A stretch of DNA of 64,000 bases from Arsukibacterium perlucidum DSM 18276 (GCF_000382165.1 NZ_KB907714.1:1-64000), one strand, 5' to 3'; positions 8,115-15,651 are shown, counted from the first letter of the stretch. Program-made: numbers and translations. The notes: generated by a model from the sequence alone, not told the origin.

Positions 8115-8200
8115 ATTGCTATTTTTCGCGGCCGCCTTTGTGGCGCTGCGCACCCCAAAGGCGGCAGAGCCGGAACGCGAGGCATTCCGGCAAAAGCAAT
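8115..8200. repeat. three-way-junction-like folded element between integrases
   Basis: An outer stem (ATTGCT with TTTT just after it, 8115-8126, against AAAAGCAAT, 8192-8200) encloses two hairpins: GCCGCCTTTG (8131-8140) with CAAAGGCGGC (8156-8165), and GCCGGAA (8169-8175) with TTCCGGC (8185-8191). No open frame explains it. It could be a structured RNA, a recombination or replication site of the island, or a REP-like repeat. Confidence 0.45.
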
Positions 8201-8252
8201 AACGATGCAAAAAATGAAGTGTATATTAAGTTTGCATAACCGCTAGATTTTC

Positions 8253-8278
8253 ATTTTCGACGAAAATAGTGCTATTAT
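8253..8278 (+). promoter_or_regulatory. possible promoter with palindromic operator for the 8311 gene
   Basis: A 15-base inverted repeat ATTTTCG-A-CGAAAAT (8253-8267) is followed by a -10-like TATTAT (8273-8278), 33 bases before the ATG at 8311. The -35 element is weak (TTCATT). The symmetry suggests a repressor or integrase-associated protein site. Confidence 0.3.
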
Positions 8279-8310
8279 CGTGATATATGGGTGCAATGTG
8301 GTGAATTTTA

Positions 8311-8691
8311 ATGGGTGATTCGAATTTCGAGCTAAACCATAATTCCATAATGGTTACTCCGGATAGTTGGCAAGTTGTATTAATTACCCCGCCTGCTGAG
8401 CTTGGTGCTCCAGTGTATAAAATATTCTCAGGTTGGGATTTACCTGAGGAATGGCGCCTGTCATCAGGTACCCATGATTTGGATAATTTAAAGAGCTTTA
8501 GCAGCTACTTTTTATGGCGACAATCATCAGGTACGGTTTACCAGCTAAGCAAAAATAAACAGCCTGAATTTACTGAATATGTTCAATCAGTTTTTAACGC
8601 AAAGGTTCTGGCACCGGCCAAAGAGTTTGAATTCGATATCCAGTGCCTATCAGCTGCAGATTTAGACAACGCCTTAACCAAAGCCTGCTAA
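8311..8691 (+). CDS. hypothetical protein between the integrases
   Basis: A 126-residue soluble protein with no recognised family. It is rich in aromatic residues in the middle (YKIFSGWDLPEEWRLSSGTH, then SFSSYFLWRQSSG) and has no signal peptide, membrane segment or obvious catalytic motif. A weak GTGGTG lies before the ATG. Its TAA overlaps the stop codon of the convergent integrase copy 2 (shared bases 8688-8691), so the two genes meet tail to tail with no terminator between them. The position in a mobile element and a promoter-like palindrome upstream make it a candidate cargo or accessory gene. Confidence 0.6.
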   Translation: MGDSNFELNHNSIMVTPDSWQVVLITPPAELGAPVYKIFSGWDLPEEWRLSSGTHDLDNLKSFSSYFLWRQSSGTVYQLSKNKQPEFTEYVQSVFNAKVLAPAKEFEFDIQCLSAADLDNALTKAC

Positions 8692-9929
8692 GCAGCAGGC
8701 TTGTATAGCGGGATGTTGGCCAGGCTGACATTGCCCTGAGCTGCTGACTGAATATGGTCGCTCCACCATTGCATCATATCTCTGCGGCCTTTTAAGTAAC
8801 TGGCTTTGTTGTATGCCCGTCTAACCTGATTTTTATCTTCGTGGGCGAGGGCGCTTTCTACCAGGTCTCCATAAAAGCCGGCTTCATTTAAAATTGTACT
8901 GGCCAGTGAACGCATGCCATGGGCAACTAAACGATTGGCAAAGCCCATACGTTTTAACGCCATATTGGCTGTTTCTCTATTAATATGACTGCCTTTGTGT
9001 CTGACAGACGGGAAGACATAAACTTGTTCGCCACTAATAGGCTGCATGATTTGGAGTAAGGCGATGGTTTGGAGTGACAGCGGGACCTGATGTGGCCGTC
9101 TTTTTTTCATAAACTCTGCCGGAACAGTCCAAATGGCCTCTTCAAAGTCAATGTCTTGCCAACGCACTTTAACGGCCTCACCCGGCCTGACCATCGTATG
9201 CAATTGCCACTCGATCAGGCAGCGGGTAGACAATTGAATACTTGCTCTGCTTAAGCGCTGCATTAATTCTGGCAGCTCCTCTGGCGTCAGAGTTTTCATG
9301 TTCTCGTTTTTGGGGGAGCTAAAGGCCGCTTTTATGCCGCTTAAACGGTTAAACTCCAGTAAGCCCGTGTTGACGGCCCAGGTCATTAACTCGTTAATGC
9401 GTTGGCAAAGCCGGGAAAGCGTCTCTAACTTTTCTGATTTTTCCAGTGGGCGCAGGATCTCAATAATCAATTGGGCGTTGATGTCTTTAAGTAGTAAGTG
9501 ACCTGCTTTAGGGAAAACGTGTTGCTCGAAAGAACGCTGAACATTAAATGCGTGTCGTTGACTGATACTTTTAAACTTCACCTCAAACCATTTTTCACAG
9601 GCATTTTGAAAAGTATTTAGGGCATCTGCCGACGCCTGGCTATTTTGCTGCTCCAGCCAGCGTTGTGGATCAATATTCTCTGCTAAAAGTTGCCGGTATT
9701 TAGCTGCCATTTTTCGGGCAGCAGAAAGTCCTATTGCAGGATAGTTGCCGAGCTTCAGATTATTGCGTTTCTTCACTAGAGGCCTGACGTAACTAAGGTA
9801 CCAAGATTTGCTGCCAGAAGGGCTGATCCTGATTTGTAAGCCGTCCCCATCGTAAAGAAGATAGAGTTTAGCAGAAGGCTTTGAGCTACGAATTATTGTG
9901 TCGCTTAAGGGTATGATTTTCTTTGGCAT
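8688..9929 (-). CDS. tyrosine recombinase/integrase, P4 type (copy 2, tRNA-proximal)
   Basis: A 413-residue integrase with the same architecture as copy 1: DUF4102-like N-terminus (YDGDGLQIRISPSGSKSWYL, KLGNYPAIGLSAAR), core-binding domain, then catalytic motifs TMVRPGEAVKVRW, HGMRSLAST, LAHEDKN and the Tyr in RRAYNKASY. The ATG at 9929 is chosen because AAGGAG lies five bases before it; the GTG at 9935 overlaps that site. The gene begins about 195 bases from the 3' end of tRNA-Arg(CCT) and reads away from it, the usual position of an integrase next to its attachment site. Paired 16-base repeats lie directly upstream. Confidence 0.9.
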   Translation of the reverse strand: MPKKIIPLSDTIIRSSKPSAKLYLLYDGDGLQIRISPSGSKSWYLSYVRPLVKKRNNLKLGNYPAIGLSAARKMAAKYRQLLAENIDPQRWLEQQNSQASADALNTFQNACEKWFEVKFKSISQRHAFNVQRSFEQHVFPKAGHLLLKDINAQLIIEILRPLEKSEKLETLSRLCQRINELMTWAVNTGLLEFNRLSGIKAAFSSPKNENMKTLTPEELPELMQRLSRASIQLSTRCLIEWQLHTMVRPGEAVKVRWQDIDFEEAIWTVPAEFMKKRRPHQVPLSLQTIALLQIMQPISGEQVYVFPSVRHKGSHINRETANMALKRMGFANRLVAHGMRSLASTILNEAGFYGDLVESALAHEDKNQVRRAYNKASYLKGRRDMMQWWSDHIQSAAQGNVSLANIPLYKPAA

Positions 9930-9946
9930 TTCCACTCCTTAGCACC

Positions 9947-10007
9947 CTTTTTGACACCACAGCTTTTGCAGTTTTAGGTCTGTGGTGTCATCTGTGGTGT
10001 CAAAAAG
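9947..10007. repeat. inverted and direct repeats upstream of the integrase (possible arm sites)
   Basis: CTTTTTGACACCACAG (9947-9962) and its exact reverse complement (9992-10007) form a 16-base inverted repeat. The core CTGTGGTGTCA also occurs directly at 9980-9990, so there are three copies in 61 bp between the tRNA end and the integrase start. These fit integrase arm-type or autoregulatory sites. Confidence 0.55.
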
Positions 10008-10123
10008 AGAAATTCTCTTTGGACCGGATTGGACCCATTAAGACCAAAACTAAGGCTAAAGCTTGATATTTAAAGGTTTTTTCAGGAGGTTCAGACCATA
10101 TAAGACCGGGTTGTACTGTCTTA

Positions 10124-10198
10124 TGGCTGCCCCAGCAGGAATCGAACCTGCAACTGCCCCTTAGGAGGGGGCCGTTATATCCATTTAACTATAGGGCA
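10124..10198 (-). tRNA. tRNA-Arg (anticodon CCT)
   Basis: On the minus strand a full cloverleaf can be drawn. The acceptor stem TGCCCTA pairs with TGGGGCA. The D arm (GTTAAATGGATATAAC) is followed by the anticodon stem GCCCC/GGGGC around loop CTCCTAA (anticodon CCT), the T arm GCAGG-TTCGATT-CCTGC, discriminator G and an encoded CCA. The body resembles E. coli argW, known as a prophage and island integration site. The 3' end faces integrase copy 2, so this is the probable attachment site of the island to the left. No second copy of the tRNA 3' end was seen in the window, so the far att site was not found here. Confidence 0.93.
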
Positions 10199-10200
10199 AA

Positions 10201-10220
10201 CGCGCGGGTAATAACGCGCG
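10201..10220 (-). terminator. short GC hairpin between flgT and the tRNA gene
   Basis: CGCGCG (10201-10206) pairs with CGCGCG (10215-10220). Only TTT follows on the minus strand. It could end flgT transcription or shape the tRNA leader; as a terminator it is weak. Confidence 0.25.
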
Positions 10221-10222
10221 AA

Positions 10223-10251
10223 AGTTTAACAGAATAAATGGCTTAAGTGAA
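10223..10251 (-). promoter_or_regulatory. probable sigma-70 promoter of tRNA-Arg
   Basis: On the minus strand TTCACT (-35) and TAAACT (-10) are separated by 17 bases, followed by a GC-rich discriminator (CGCGCG) typical of stable-RNA promoters. It starts transcription about 20 bases upstream of the mature tRNA. Confidence 0.4.
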
Positions 10252-10297
10252 CGGCTAAACAGGGTGTTGTTCAGTTGTTTTATCGCTGTGCCATGGC

Positions 10298-11431
10298 TTA
10301 TAAGCCTGAAGTTTTGATACTTATCAGATCGCCAATTTGTAAATGACTTAACAAGGTGGGGGAGCCAGCACTAGCCCAGGCATTATCGCTGCTGATTTCA
10401 GTTATTTTAAGATTAACCGGGCTTTTATGCAGCTTTTCCAGACCATCTTTACCGGCAAATCGCTGGATTTGCATCACGGTTACGCTATCGCCCAACTGTA
10501 AACCCTGACGAGCACCTTTGTCTATGGCCACCTGATGCTGGTCAATATGGCTTACCTGTGCCAGTAGCCCCTGGCAGTGGGTGCGCTGCTGAATGTCTTT
10601 GGCGACTGCTTTTAAAACCGTATCAATTTTCTGGCCATAAGGTTGCTGCCAGAATAGCTGGCTATGGCTGCCGGCAACAGCTAACTCGCTGTGCCACTGG
10701 GCCTGCGTGCGGTATTGTTGTTGAAACACCAGTTGATTGTTAAATAAATCTATCAGGGTAACATCCAGAGCAAAGTAGCGCTCAAAGTGTTCATCCTGCC
10801 AGAATCGGCTGGTTCGCTTGCCCAGCGACAAATCAGTAATCTTGCTAATTAATGCAAACTGCTGGCCGTCGGTAAACAACTGGCGGTTAATGCTGTCAGT
10901 CATCAGCTCGGGTTTTAAACTGTAATCAACTGCACTGACTACAATCGCCGGGCTGTAATCCTGCAGATGACGTGATAGTTGGGCCGTAGCGTTCTTATCC
11001 AGCTCAAATAACTGGCCGTGGACAGCGTCACGCCTGGCACCCAGTTCAACCTGAGCCAGCAATAGTGGTTTTTTTTGTTGGCTGCCATGACAACTTTGCT
11101 GTTGCGGTAAGATTTCCGCTTGCAAGGTTACGGTAACATAGTTATTGCCGTAGTTTTCGCTAAGTAAGCGAATTTCACGAATTTCTGAACTGCTATCAAG
11201 AGTGAGCTGATGCTGCTGCATAACCCCGGCAACCAATTTTTGCTGGCTGCTTACCTGGACGCCGGCAAATAAAGCGGCCCGTTCCAGCGCATCAGCTATC
11301 GCAGTTTGCTTAGCTTTAGCAATATCGCCTTGCTCTATTAATGCCTGGCCTGTCATCTCGTACCAATTGGCACTAACAGGAGCACTAAGTAACAGGGCGC
11401 AGCAGGCAGTGGCTAGTAGTCGTAGTTTCAT
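10298..11431 (-). CDS. flgT: flagellar H-ring assembly protein FlgT
   Basis: A periplasmic protein of 377 residues. It has a signal peptide (MKLRLLATACCALLLSAPVS, cleavage near VSA-NW), then the FlgT N-terminal domain beginning NWYEMTGQALIEQGDIAKAK, and a C-terminal domain (VAIDKGARQGLQLGDSVTVM) as in Vibrio FlgT. FlgT builds the H-ring around the LP-ring of sodium-type polar flagella and recruits MotX/MotY. The ATG at 11431 is preferred over 11464, because the sigma-54 element at 11476-11491 would place the transcript start at about 11465, leaving no leader for the upstream ATG. It is divergent from flgP. Confidence 0.85.
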   Translation of the reverse strand: MKLRLLATACCALLLSAPVSANWYEMTGQALIEQGDIAKAKQTAIADALERAALFAGVQVSSQQKLVAGVMQQHQLTLDSSSEIREIRLLSENYGNNYVTVTLQAEILPQQQSCHGSQQKKPLLLAQVELGARRDAVHGQLFELDKNATAQLSRHLQDYSPAIVVSAVDYSLKPELMTDSINRQLFTDGQQFALISKITDLSLGKRTSRFWQDEHFERYFALDVTLIDLFNNQLVFQQQYRTQAQWHSELAVAGSHSQLFWQQPYGQKIDTVLKAVAKDIQQRTHCQGLLAQVSHIDQHQVAIDKGARQGLQLGDSVTVMQIQRFAGKDGLEKLHKSPVNLKITEISSDNAWASAGSPTLLSHLQIGDLISIKTSGL

Positions 11432-11475
11432 AGGTCGCCAACACTGAGTTGAGATAATCTTCATTTATTATCTGT

Positions 11476-11491
11476 AGCAAAAACTGTGCCT
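11476..11491 (-). promoter_or_regulatory. sigma-54 promoter of flgT
   Basis: The minus strand reads AGGCACAGTTTTTGCT, matching TGGCAC-N5-TTGCT except the first base, with GG and GC at the required spacing. It also helps fix the flgT start. Confidence 0.7.
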
Positions 11492-11549
11492 TTGTTTAAT
11501 TCAGGCCAGCATCATGCTGAAGCTAAACGCTGACATGGCCTAATGAAGG

Positions 11550-11565
11550 TGGCGCAGAATTTGCT
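11550..11565 (+). promoter_or_regulatory. sigma-54 promoter of flgP
   Basis: TGGCGCAGAATTTGCT has the -24 GG and -12 GC at exact spacing. The expected start near 11576 leaves a leader of about 60 bases before flgP. Confidence 0.75.
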
Positions 11566-11637
11566 AGAGAATTGCTGCTATGAAACGCTAAAAATTACAG
11601 AAATAAATTCAGGTTAGGTCCTGACTATGGATGCATT

Positions 11638-12093
11638 ATGATGAAATTAGTTTTTATCACATTTTCTGCACTACTGCTTAGCAGTTGCAGCCAGATTTTT
11701 GATAAGCATATTGAGTATGCGTCGGTTAAGCCTGAGGCTTTTCCGCTCCTACACGCTGTGGGTATGGCGCCGATCTCGTTGCAACCCGGTGGTTCTGATA
11801 GCCAGAAAATATTACTGGCGATGCGGGCATCGAAACTGGAAGCCTATCGCGAGCTTGCTGAGCAGGTGTATGGTCAAAGAATTGACAGCAGTAACAGTAT
11901 CAGATCAATGGTTGCGGCTAATGATCAGTTTGGGACATCGGTGCAGGGGGTGATACGCGGAGCCAGAGTTGTGAAAACCTATGCCCTGGATGATGCTTAT
12001 ATAACGGAGTTAGAGCTGGATTTTGAGCAGGTATATCACTTATACCAAAACGTCTATCCGCGCCAGACCATTAAAAGCATTCATTACTACTAA
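11638..12093 (+). CDS. flgP: flagellar outer-membrane lipoprotein FlgP
   Basis: A 151-residue lipoprotein. The N-terminal signal MMKLVFITFSALLLSSCSQ carries the lipobox LSSC, and the LPP20-type core follows (MRASKLEAYRELAEQVYGQR, then TSVQGVIRGARVVKTYALDD). FlgP forms or anchors the outer-membrane disk of sheathed or polar flagella in Vibrio and Campylobacter relatives. In Vibrio flgO sits directly upstream of flgP; here the 206-base gap to flgT has no room for flgO. It has its own sigma-54 promoter and is convergent with flgN. The start is one of two adjacent ATGs. Confidence 0.85.
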   Translation: MMKLVFITFSALLLSSCSQIFDKHIEYASVKPEAFPLLHAVGMAPISLQPGGSDSQKILLAMRASKLEAYRELAEQVYGQRIDSSNSIRSMVAANDQFGTSVQGVIRGARVVKTYALDDAYITELELDFEQVYHLYQNVYPRQTIKSIHYY

Positions 12094-12124
12094 AAAGCAT
12101 GGGTTAAACTGCCAGGAGACTGGC

Positions 12125-12559
12125 TCAGGCTTTGATACCCTTTCCCATATTGTTAACAGTGGGTTTGCCTTTACTGGTATAGGTTAAGCCCGACTTGCCC
12201 CTTGCTGACAACAGCTCTGTTTTCAGGCGCTGCAAGGTAAGCTGGCTTTGTTCAAGGGTAAGTTTATTCACATCATTTTGTTGTTTACAGGCTGCTAATG
12301 CTGCTTCGAGCTGGGTAATCTGCTGCTTAAACCAACTCTCAGTTCTGGCTATGTCCAGCAATTCACTGCCAGCAATGTTAGTGTCGGTCGCCTGAATTTC
12401 GGTCAGCAGGTTTTGCTTATCAATGGTAATACTATTAATGGAGTCAATGTCGCGTGCGGCAAGAGCGGCAAGTTCTTGCCGTAATAACAACAAAAGCGCA
12501 TCCAATTGCGCTTGCTGTTGTTGTAGCAGGGAGCTGAGAGGTTCAAATTGGCTGTTCAT
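12125..12559 (-). CDS. flgN: flagellar export chaperone FlgN
   Basis: A 144-residue, almost wholly helical protein (LLQQQQAQLDALLLLLRQEL, then LQRLKTELLSARGKSGLTY) with the C-terminal YTSKGKP segment common in FlgN of this group. FlgN binds the hook-filament junction proteins FlgK and FlgL before export. Its ATG overlaps the flgM stop by one base (TAATG), so the two are translationally coupled in the flgA-flgM-flgN block of polar flagellar clusters. Confidence 0.85.
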   Translation of the reverse strand: MNSQFEPLSSLLQQQQAQLDALLLLLRQELAALAARDIDSINSITIDKQNLLTEIQATDTNIAGSELLDIARTESWFKQQITQLEAALAACKQQNDVNKLTLEQSQLTLQRLKTELLSARGKSGLTYTSKGKPTVNNMGKGIKA

Positions 12560-12891
12560 TATTCTTTAAACAAATCACCTTCAAATTGCATAATCCGCCG
12601 GGCAAGCTGTTCAACATTCACTTGATACTTGCCTTCTGCGATAGCCTGCTTAATTTTATCAACCTTTTCCTGGTCGACACCACTGGCCGCATTAGCTTTT
12701 TCCTGCAATTTATTAAATTGCTTGGCCTGTGGTGTTATAGATACCGAGTCCTGGCGCTGCGCAGCACCTTGTTGGGTTGCCTGTTGAGTTGCATTTTGTT
12801 GCACAGTAGCCTGCTGCCGCTGTGTACTCTGCTCAACTTTGTCATTTTTTACCTGAGATGTATTCTGCAGGTTATTGATATTTATAGCCAT
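12559..12891 (-). CDS. flgM: anti-sigma-28 factor FlgM
   Basis: A 110-residue protein that begins MAININN. A Gln/Thr-rich low-complexity linker spans roughly residues 20-47 (QRQQATVQQNATQQATQQGA), then the conserved sigma-28-binding C-terminal half (DSVSITPQAKQFNKLQEKAN, VDKIKQAIAEGKYQVNVEQL, ARRIMQFEGDLF). FlgM holds FliA inactive until it is exported through the finished hook. A strong sigma-28 promoter lies 41 bases upstream, giving the usual feedback loop, and flgA readthrough gives a second input. Confidence 0.92.
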   Translation of the reverse strand: MAININNLQNTSQVKNDKVEQSTQRQQATVQQNATQQATQQGAAQRQDSVSITPQAKQFNKLQEKANAASGVDQEKVDKIKQAIAEGKYQVNVEQLARRIMQFEGDLFKE

Positions 12892-12932
12892 GATAGAACC
12901 TCTTTACCTTAAACCAGTTCCCTATGTTCAGG

Positions 12933-12959
12933 TTAACGGCTGAGCTTTAAAAAACTTTA
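12933..12959 (-). promoter_or_regulatory. sigma-28 (FliA) promoter of flgM
   Basis: On the minus strand TAAAGTTT (8/8) is followed after exactly 11 bases by GCCGTTAA (7/8 to GCCGATAA). The flgM start lies 41 bases downstream. Confidence 0.8.
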
Positions 12960-12968
12960 GTTTATTTT

Positions 12969-13679
12969 TTAAAATTTTACTCTTACTTGATTAACAGCAA
13001 CCACCTCAGTCTGAATTTTTCTGCCAGACTGCTGATTCTGCACTGCTATGGTGTCGCCAAGCGTACCATCCTGATCTGCAATACCACTGGCTGATACACT
13101 AAGGCCGCTGTTATCGATCAGTATTGTAACAACATCCCCACGACAGACAAGGCAAAGATCCTGCATCGTGATTAGCTGACCATTATTCAGTGCTCTTTTA
13201 CTGCGCGCGCCAACAATCTGACGTGGGTCGCTTACCAGATTACCACGCACAAAACGCCGCTCTTTATCTGCCAGTTGTAACATATCGGCTGTTATCACAG
13301 TACCTGTAGCAATATTTTGACGCACCGTTAAGGCTTCAACCATTTCGGTTACCTTCACTGGTATGTATAACTGCCACGTACCTGGCTGGCTGCAACTGAT
13401 ATTGACGGTAAACTGGCGGGCATTACTATTTTGTGGCCGGCTGAATTCAGGTTCGCCGGCACATAATTTATTACCTATCCGATTATCCAGTGGTACTATG
13501 CTTAGCTCAATCCTAGTGTCTGCAGACATCCCAAGTTCTTGCTGTAGCCATTGCTCAGTCATTTCAGTCAGTTGCTGTGGGCTGTACTCTGGTATGCCAG
13601 ATTGCCCAGCCCAACCCATATTACTGATTAAAAATAATGAGATAAAGAAAATGGCATAAAATTTATCGTACTTGTTCAT
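12969..13679 (-). CDS. flgA: P-ring assembly chaperone FlgA
   Basis: A 236-residue periplasmic protein with a signal peptide (FYAIFFISLFLISNMGWAG) and a C-terminal SAF domain (VRQNIATGTVITADMLQLAD, GARSKRALNNGQLITMQDLC, TVAVQNQQSGRKIQTEVV-like ending). FlgA assists FlgI assembly into the P-ring. It heads the minus-strand flgA-flgM-flgN block and is divergent from cheV. A sigma-54 element lies about 155 bases upstream on the same strand. Confidence 0.9.
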   Translation of the reverse strand: MNKYDKFYAIFFISLFLISNMGWAGQSGIPEYSPQQLTEMTEQWLQQELGMSADTRIELSIVPLDNRIGNKLCAGEPEFSRPQNSNARQFTVNISCSQPGTWQLYIPVKVTEMVEALTVRQNIATGTVITADMLQLADKERRFVRGNLVSDPRQIVGARSKRALNNGQLITMQDLCLVCRGDVVTILIDNSGLSVSASGIADQDGTLGDTIAVQNQQSGRKIQTEVVAVNQVRVKF

Positions 13680-13817
13680 ATGGTTTCAGCTATGCTTTAT
13701 TGGCTAACAGTTATACTATTGCCGGTGTAACGAAAATTAAAATATTGCGCGGGCATAAAACCAGATTATCCGGTTAAGTGCTATGAGCAATTTACTCTGG
13801 CTGTGTAGTTGTTTAAT

Positions 13818-13833
13818 TGCCACATACGTTGCT
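13818..13833 (+). promoter_or_regulatory. possible weak sigma-54 element for cheV
   Basis: TGCCACATACGTTGCT matches TGGCAC-N5-TTGCT except that one of the two key -24 guanines is C. The spacing and the position, 39 bases before cheV, are right, but the missing G makes activity doubtful. Confidence 0.25.
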
Positions 13834-13848
13834 GCAATTATAGCGCCA
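13833..13848 (-). promoter_or_regulatory. sigma-54 promoter of flgA
   Basis: The minus strand reads TGGCGCTATAATTGCA, with GG and GC at exact spacing. It lies about 150 bases from flgA, within the leader region of divergent cheV. Confidence 0.6.
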
Positions 13849-13871
13849 GAATGTAGTAACAGGAGTGGCAA

Positions 13872-14801
13872 ATGGCCAGCATATTAGATTCCGTCAATCA
13901 GCGTACCCAGCTAGTCGGTCAGAACCGGCTGGAATTACTGATGTTTAAGCTAGCTGGCCGGCAACGTTATGGCATAAACGTCTTCAAAGTACGTGAAGTA
14001 TTACAATGCCCACCATTAACCGTTATTCCCCGGCAAAATAAATATGTCAGGGGTATTGCCCATATCCGGGGCCAGACTATTTCAGTTATCGATTTAAGCC
14101 TGGCAACCGGTGGTAAGCCGGTCGCAGATCTCAGTACCGCCTTTATTATTATTGCCGAGTATAATCGTTCGGTGCAGGGCTTTCTGGTGAGTTCTGTCGA
14201 TCGCATCATTAATATTAACTGGGCAGCGATAATGCCGCCACCAAAAGGCACCGGCGGCAAACAAAGTTATCTGACAGCGGTAACGGAAATTGACAAAGAA
14301 CTGATTGAAATTCTCGATGTAGAGAAAATTTTGGAAGAAATCTCCCCCTCGCCAACGATAATAAGCAGTGGGGTGGATACGGCAACCATAAGCGCTGATC
14401 TGGGAGACAGACTGATTTTAATCGCTGACGATTCAACAGTGGCACGTAACCAGGTAAAAAAAGCGTTGGAAGGGCTGGGCGTGAAAATGCACCTGGTTCA
14501 TAATGGTCGTGAAGCGCTTAACTACTTGCAACAGGTAGCCAAAGAGTGCGAAGTGTCAGTAACTGAAAAAGTAGGTTTACTGATTTCTGATATTGAAATG
14601 CCAGAGATGGATGGTTACACCCTTACAGCTGAGATAAGGCTTGATCCGCAACTGAAAAACCTGCATGTTATTTTGCATACCTCGTTAAGCGGGGTATTTA
14701 ATCAACAAATGGTTAAGAAGGTTGGGGCTAACGACTTCATAGCAAAATTTAACCCAGATGAACTGGCAGAATCGGTGCAAAAGTGGCTGCATGCAGAATA
14801 A
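13872..14801 (+). CDS. cheV: chemotaxis coupling protein CheV
   Basis: A 309-residue protein. A CheW-like domain at about residues 18-155 (KLAGRQRYGINVFKVREVLQ, then VRGIAHIRGQTISVIDLS) is joined to a receiver domain at about 180-305 (LILIADDSTVARNQVKKALE, phospho-acceptor Asp240 in LLISDIEMPEMDGY). CheV couples receptors to CheA and adapts through phosphorylation. As in Vibrio and Shewanella it sits between flgA and cheR and is probably co-transcribed with cheR, 16 bases away. The lysine of the receiver site is in IAKFNPD. Confidence 0.92.
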   Translation: MASILDSVNQRTQLVGQNRLELLMFKLAGRQRYGINVFKVREVLQCPPLTVIPRQNKYVRGIAHIRGQTISVIDLSLATGGKPVADLSTAFIIIAEYNRSVQGFLVSSVDRIININWAAIMPPPKGTGGKQSYLTAVTEIDKELIEILDVEKILEEISPSPTIISSGVDTATISADLGDRLILIADDSTVARNQVKKALEGLGVKMHLVHNGREALNYLQQVAKECEVSVTEKVGLLISDIEMPEMDGYTLTAEIRLDPQLKNLHVILHTSLSGVFNQQMVKKVGANDFIAKFNPDELAESVQKWLHAE

Positions 14802-14817
14802 GTGCTAAGGGCGAGTT

Positions 14818-15651
14818 GTGACCAATAAAGAGCTACAGGAAGGCGAATATAAACTGTTTCGGGATTTTCTCGAGCAGCAATGCGGTATTGTGCTCGGTGA
14901 CAACAAGCAGTACCTGGTAAAAAGCCGGCTTGGGCCATTGATGCACCGGTTTAATATTGCCACCTTGTCTGAGCTGGTTAGTAAAACGTTAAGCCCTTTC
15001 GAGCGCCAGCTACGAGCTGCTGTGATTGATGCGATGACCACTAACGAGACCTTGTGGTTTCGCGATACTTATCCTTACGAGTTATTGAAAAAACAAATTT
15101 TGCCGGAGCTGGAAAAAAGTTGCCGTACTCTGAAAATCTGGTCGGCGGCCAGCTCGTCGGGACAAGAACCTTATTCTATTGCCATGACCGGGTTGGAATA
15201 TCAGCAAAGCAGGCCAGGGGCATTTAGTCTGGGTTTAAATATTCTGGGTACTGATATCTCTAATACCATGCTTGAGCATTGTCAGCGGGCAGAGTATGAC
15301 GGCTTGGCGCTATCCAGAGGCTTATCACCTGAGCGACGTAGCCGGTTTTTCGAAGAAAGTGGTAATGGCATGATGCGGGTAAAAGATTATGTCCGTAAAA
15401 ACGTTAACTTTCGTCATCTTAACCTGCTTGACAGCTATACCTTATTAGGCAAATTCGATATTATTTTTTGCCGTAACGTACTTATCTACTTCTCTCCCGA
15501 TTTAAAAGCAAAAATTATTAAACAGTTTGCCCAATCACTTAACCCCAGAGGCTACTTGTTTTTAGGCGCCTCTGAATCTATTTCCAGCGTTAATAATGAT
15601 TTTGAAATGTTACGCTGTAATCCCGGCATTATTTACCGTAAAAAGGTTTAA
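14818..15651 (+). CDS. cheR: chemotaxis receptor methyltransferase CheR
   Basis: This 277-residue methyltransferase starts at a GTG (14818) after AAGGGCGAG. The N-terminal helical CheR domain (EYKLFRDFLEQQCGIVLGDN) and the SAM-binding domain (LKIWSAASSSGQEPYSIAMT, LNILGTDISN, FDIIFCRNVLIYF) are both complete. It methylates glutamates of chemoreceptors. There is no C-terminal pentapeptide-binding or TPR extension, and the protein is of the usual length. It follows cheV and precedes the flgB promoter. Confidence 0.92.
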   Translation: MTNKELQEGEYKLFRDFLEQQCGIVLGDNKQYLVKSRLGPLMHRFNIATLSELVSKTLSPFERQLRAAVIDAMTTNETLWFRDTYPYELLKKQILPELEKSCRTLKIWSAASSSGQEPYSIAMTGLEYQQSRPGAFSLGLNILGTDISNTMLEHCQRAEYDGLALSRGLSPERRSRFFEESGNGMMRVKDYVRKNVNFRHLNLLDSYTLLGKFDIIFCRNVLIYFSPDLKAKIIKQFAQSLNPRGYLFLGASESISSVNNDFEMLRCNPGIIYRKKV

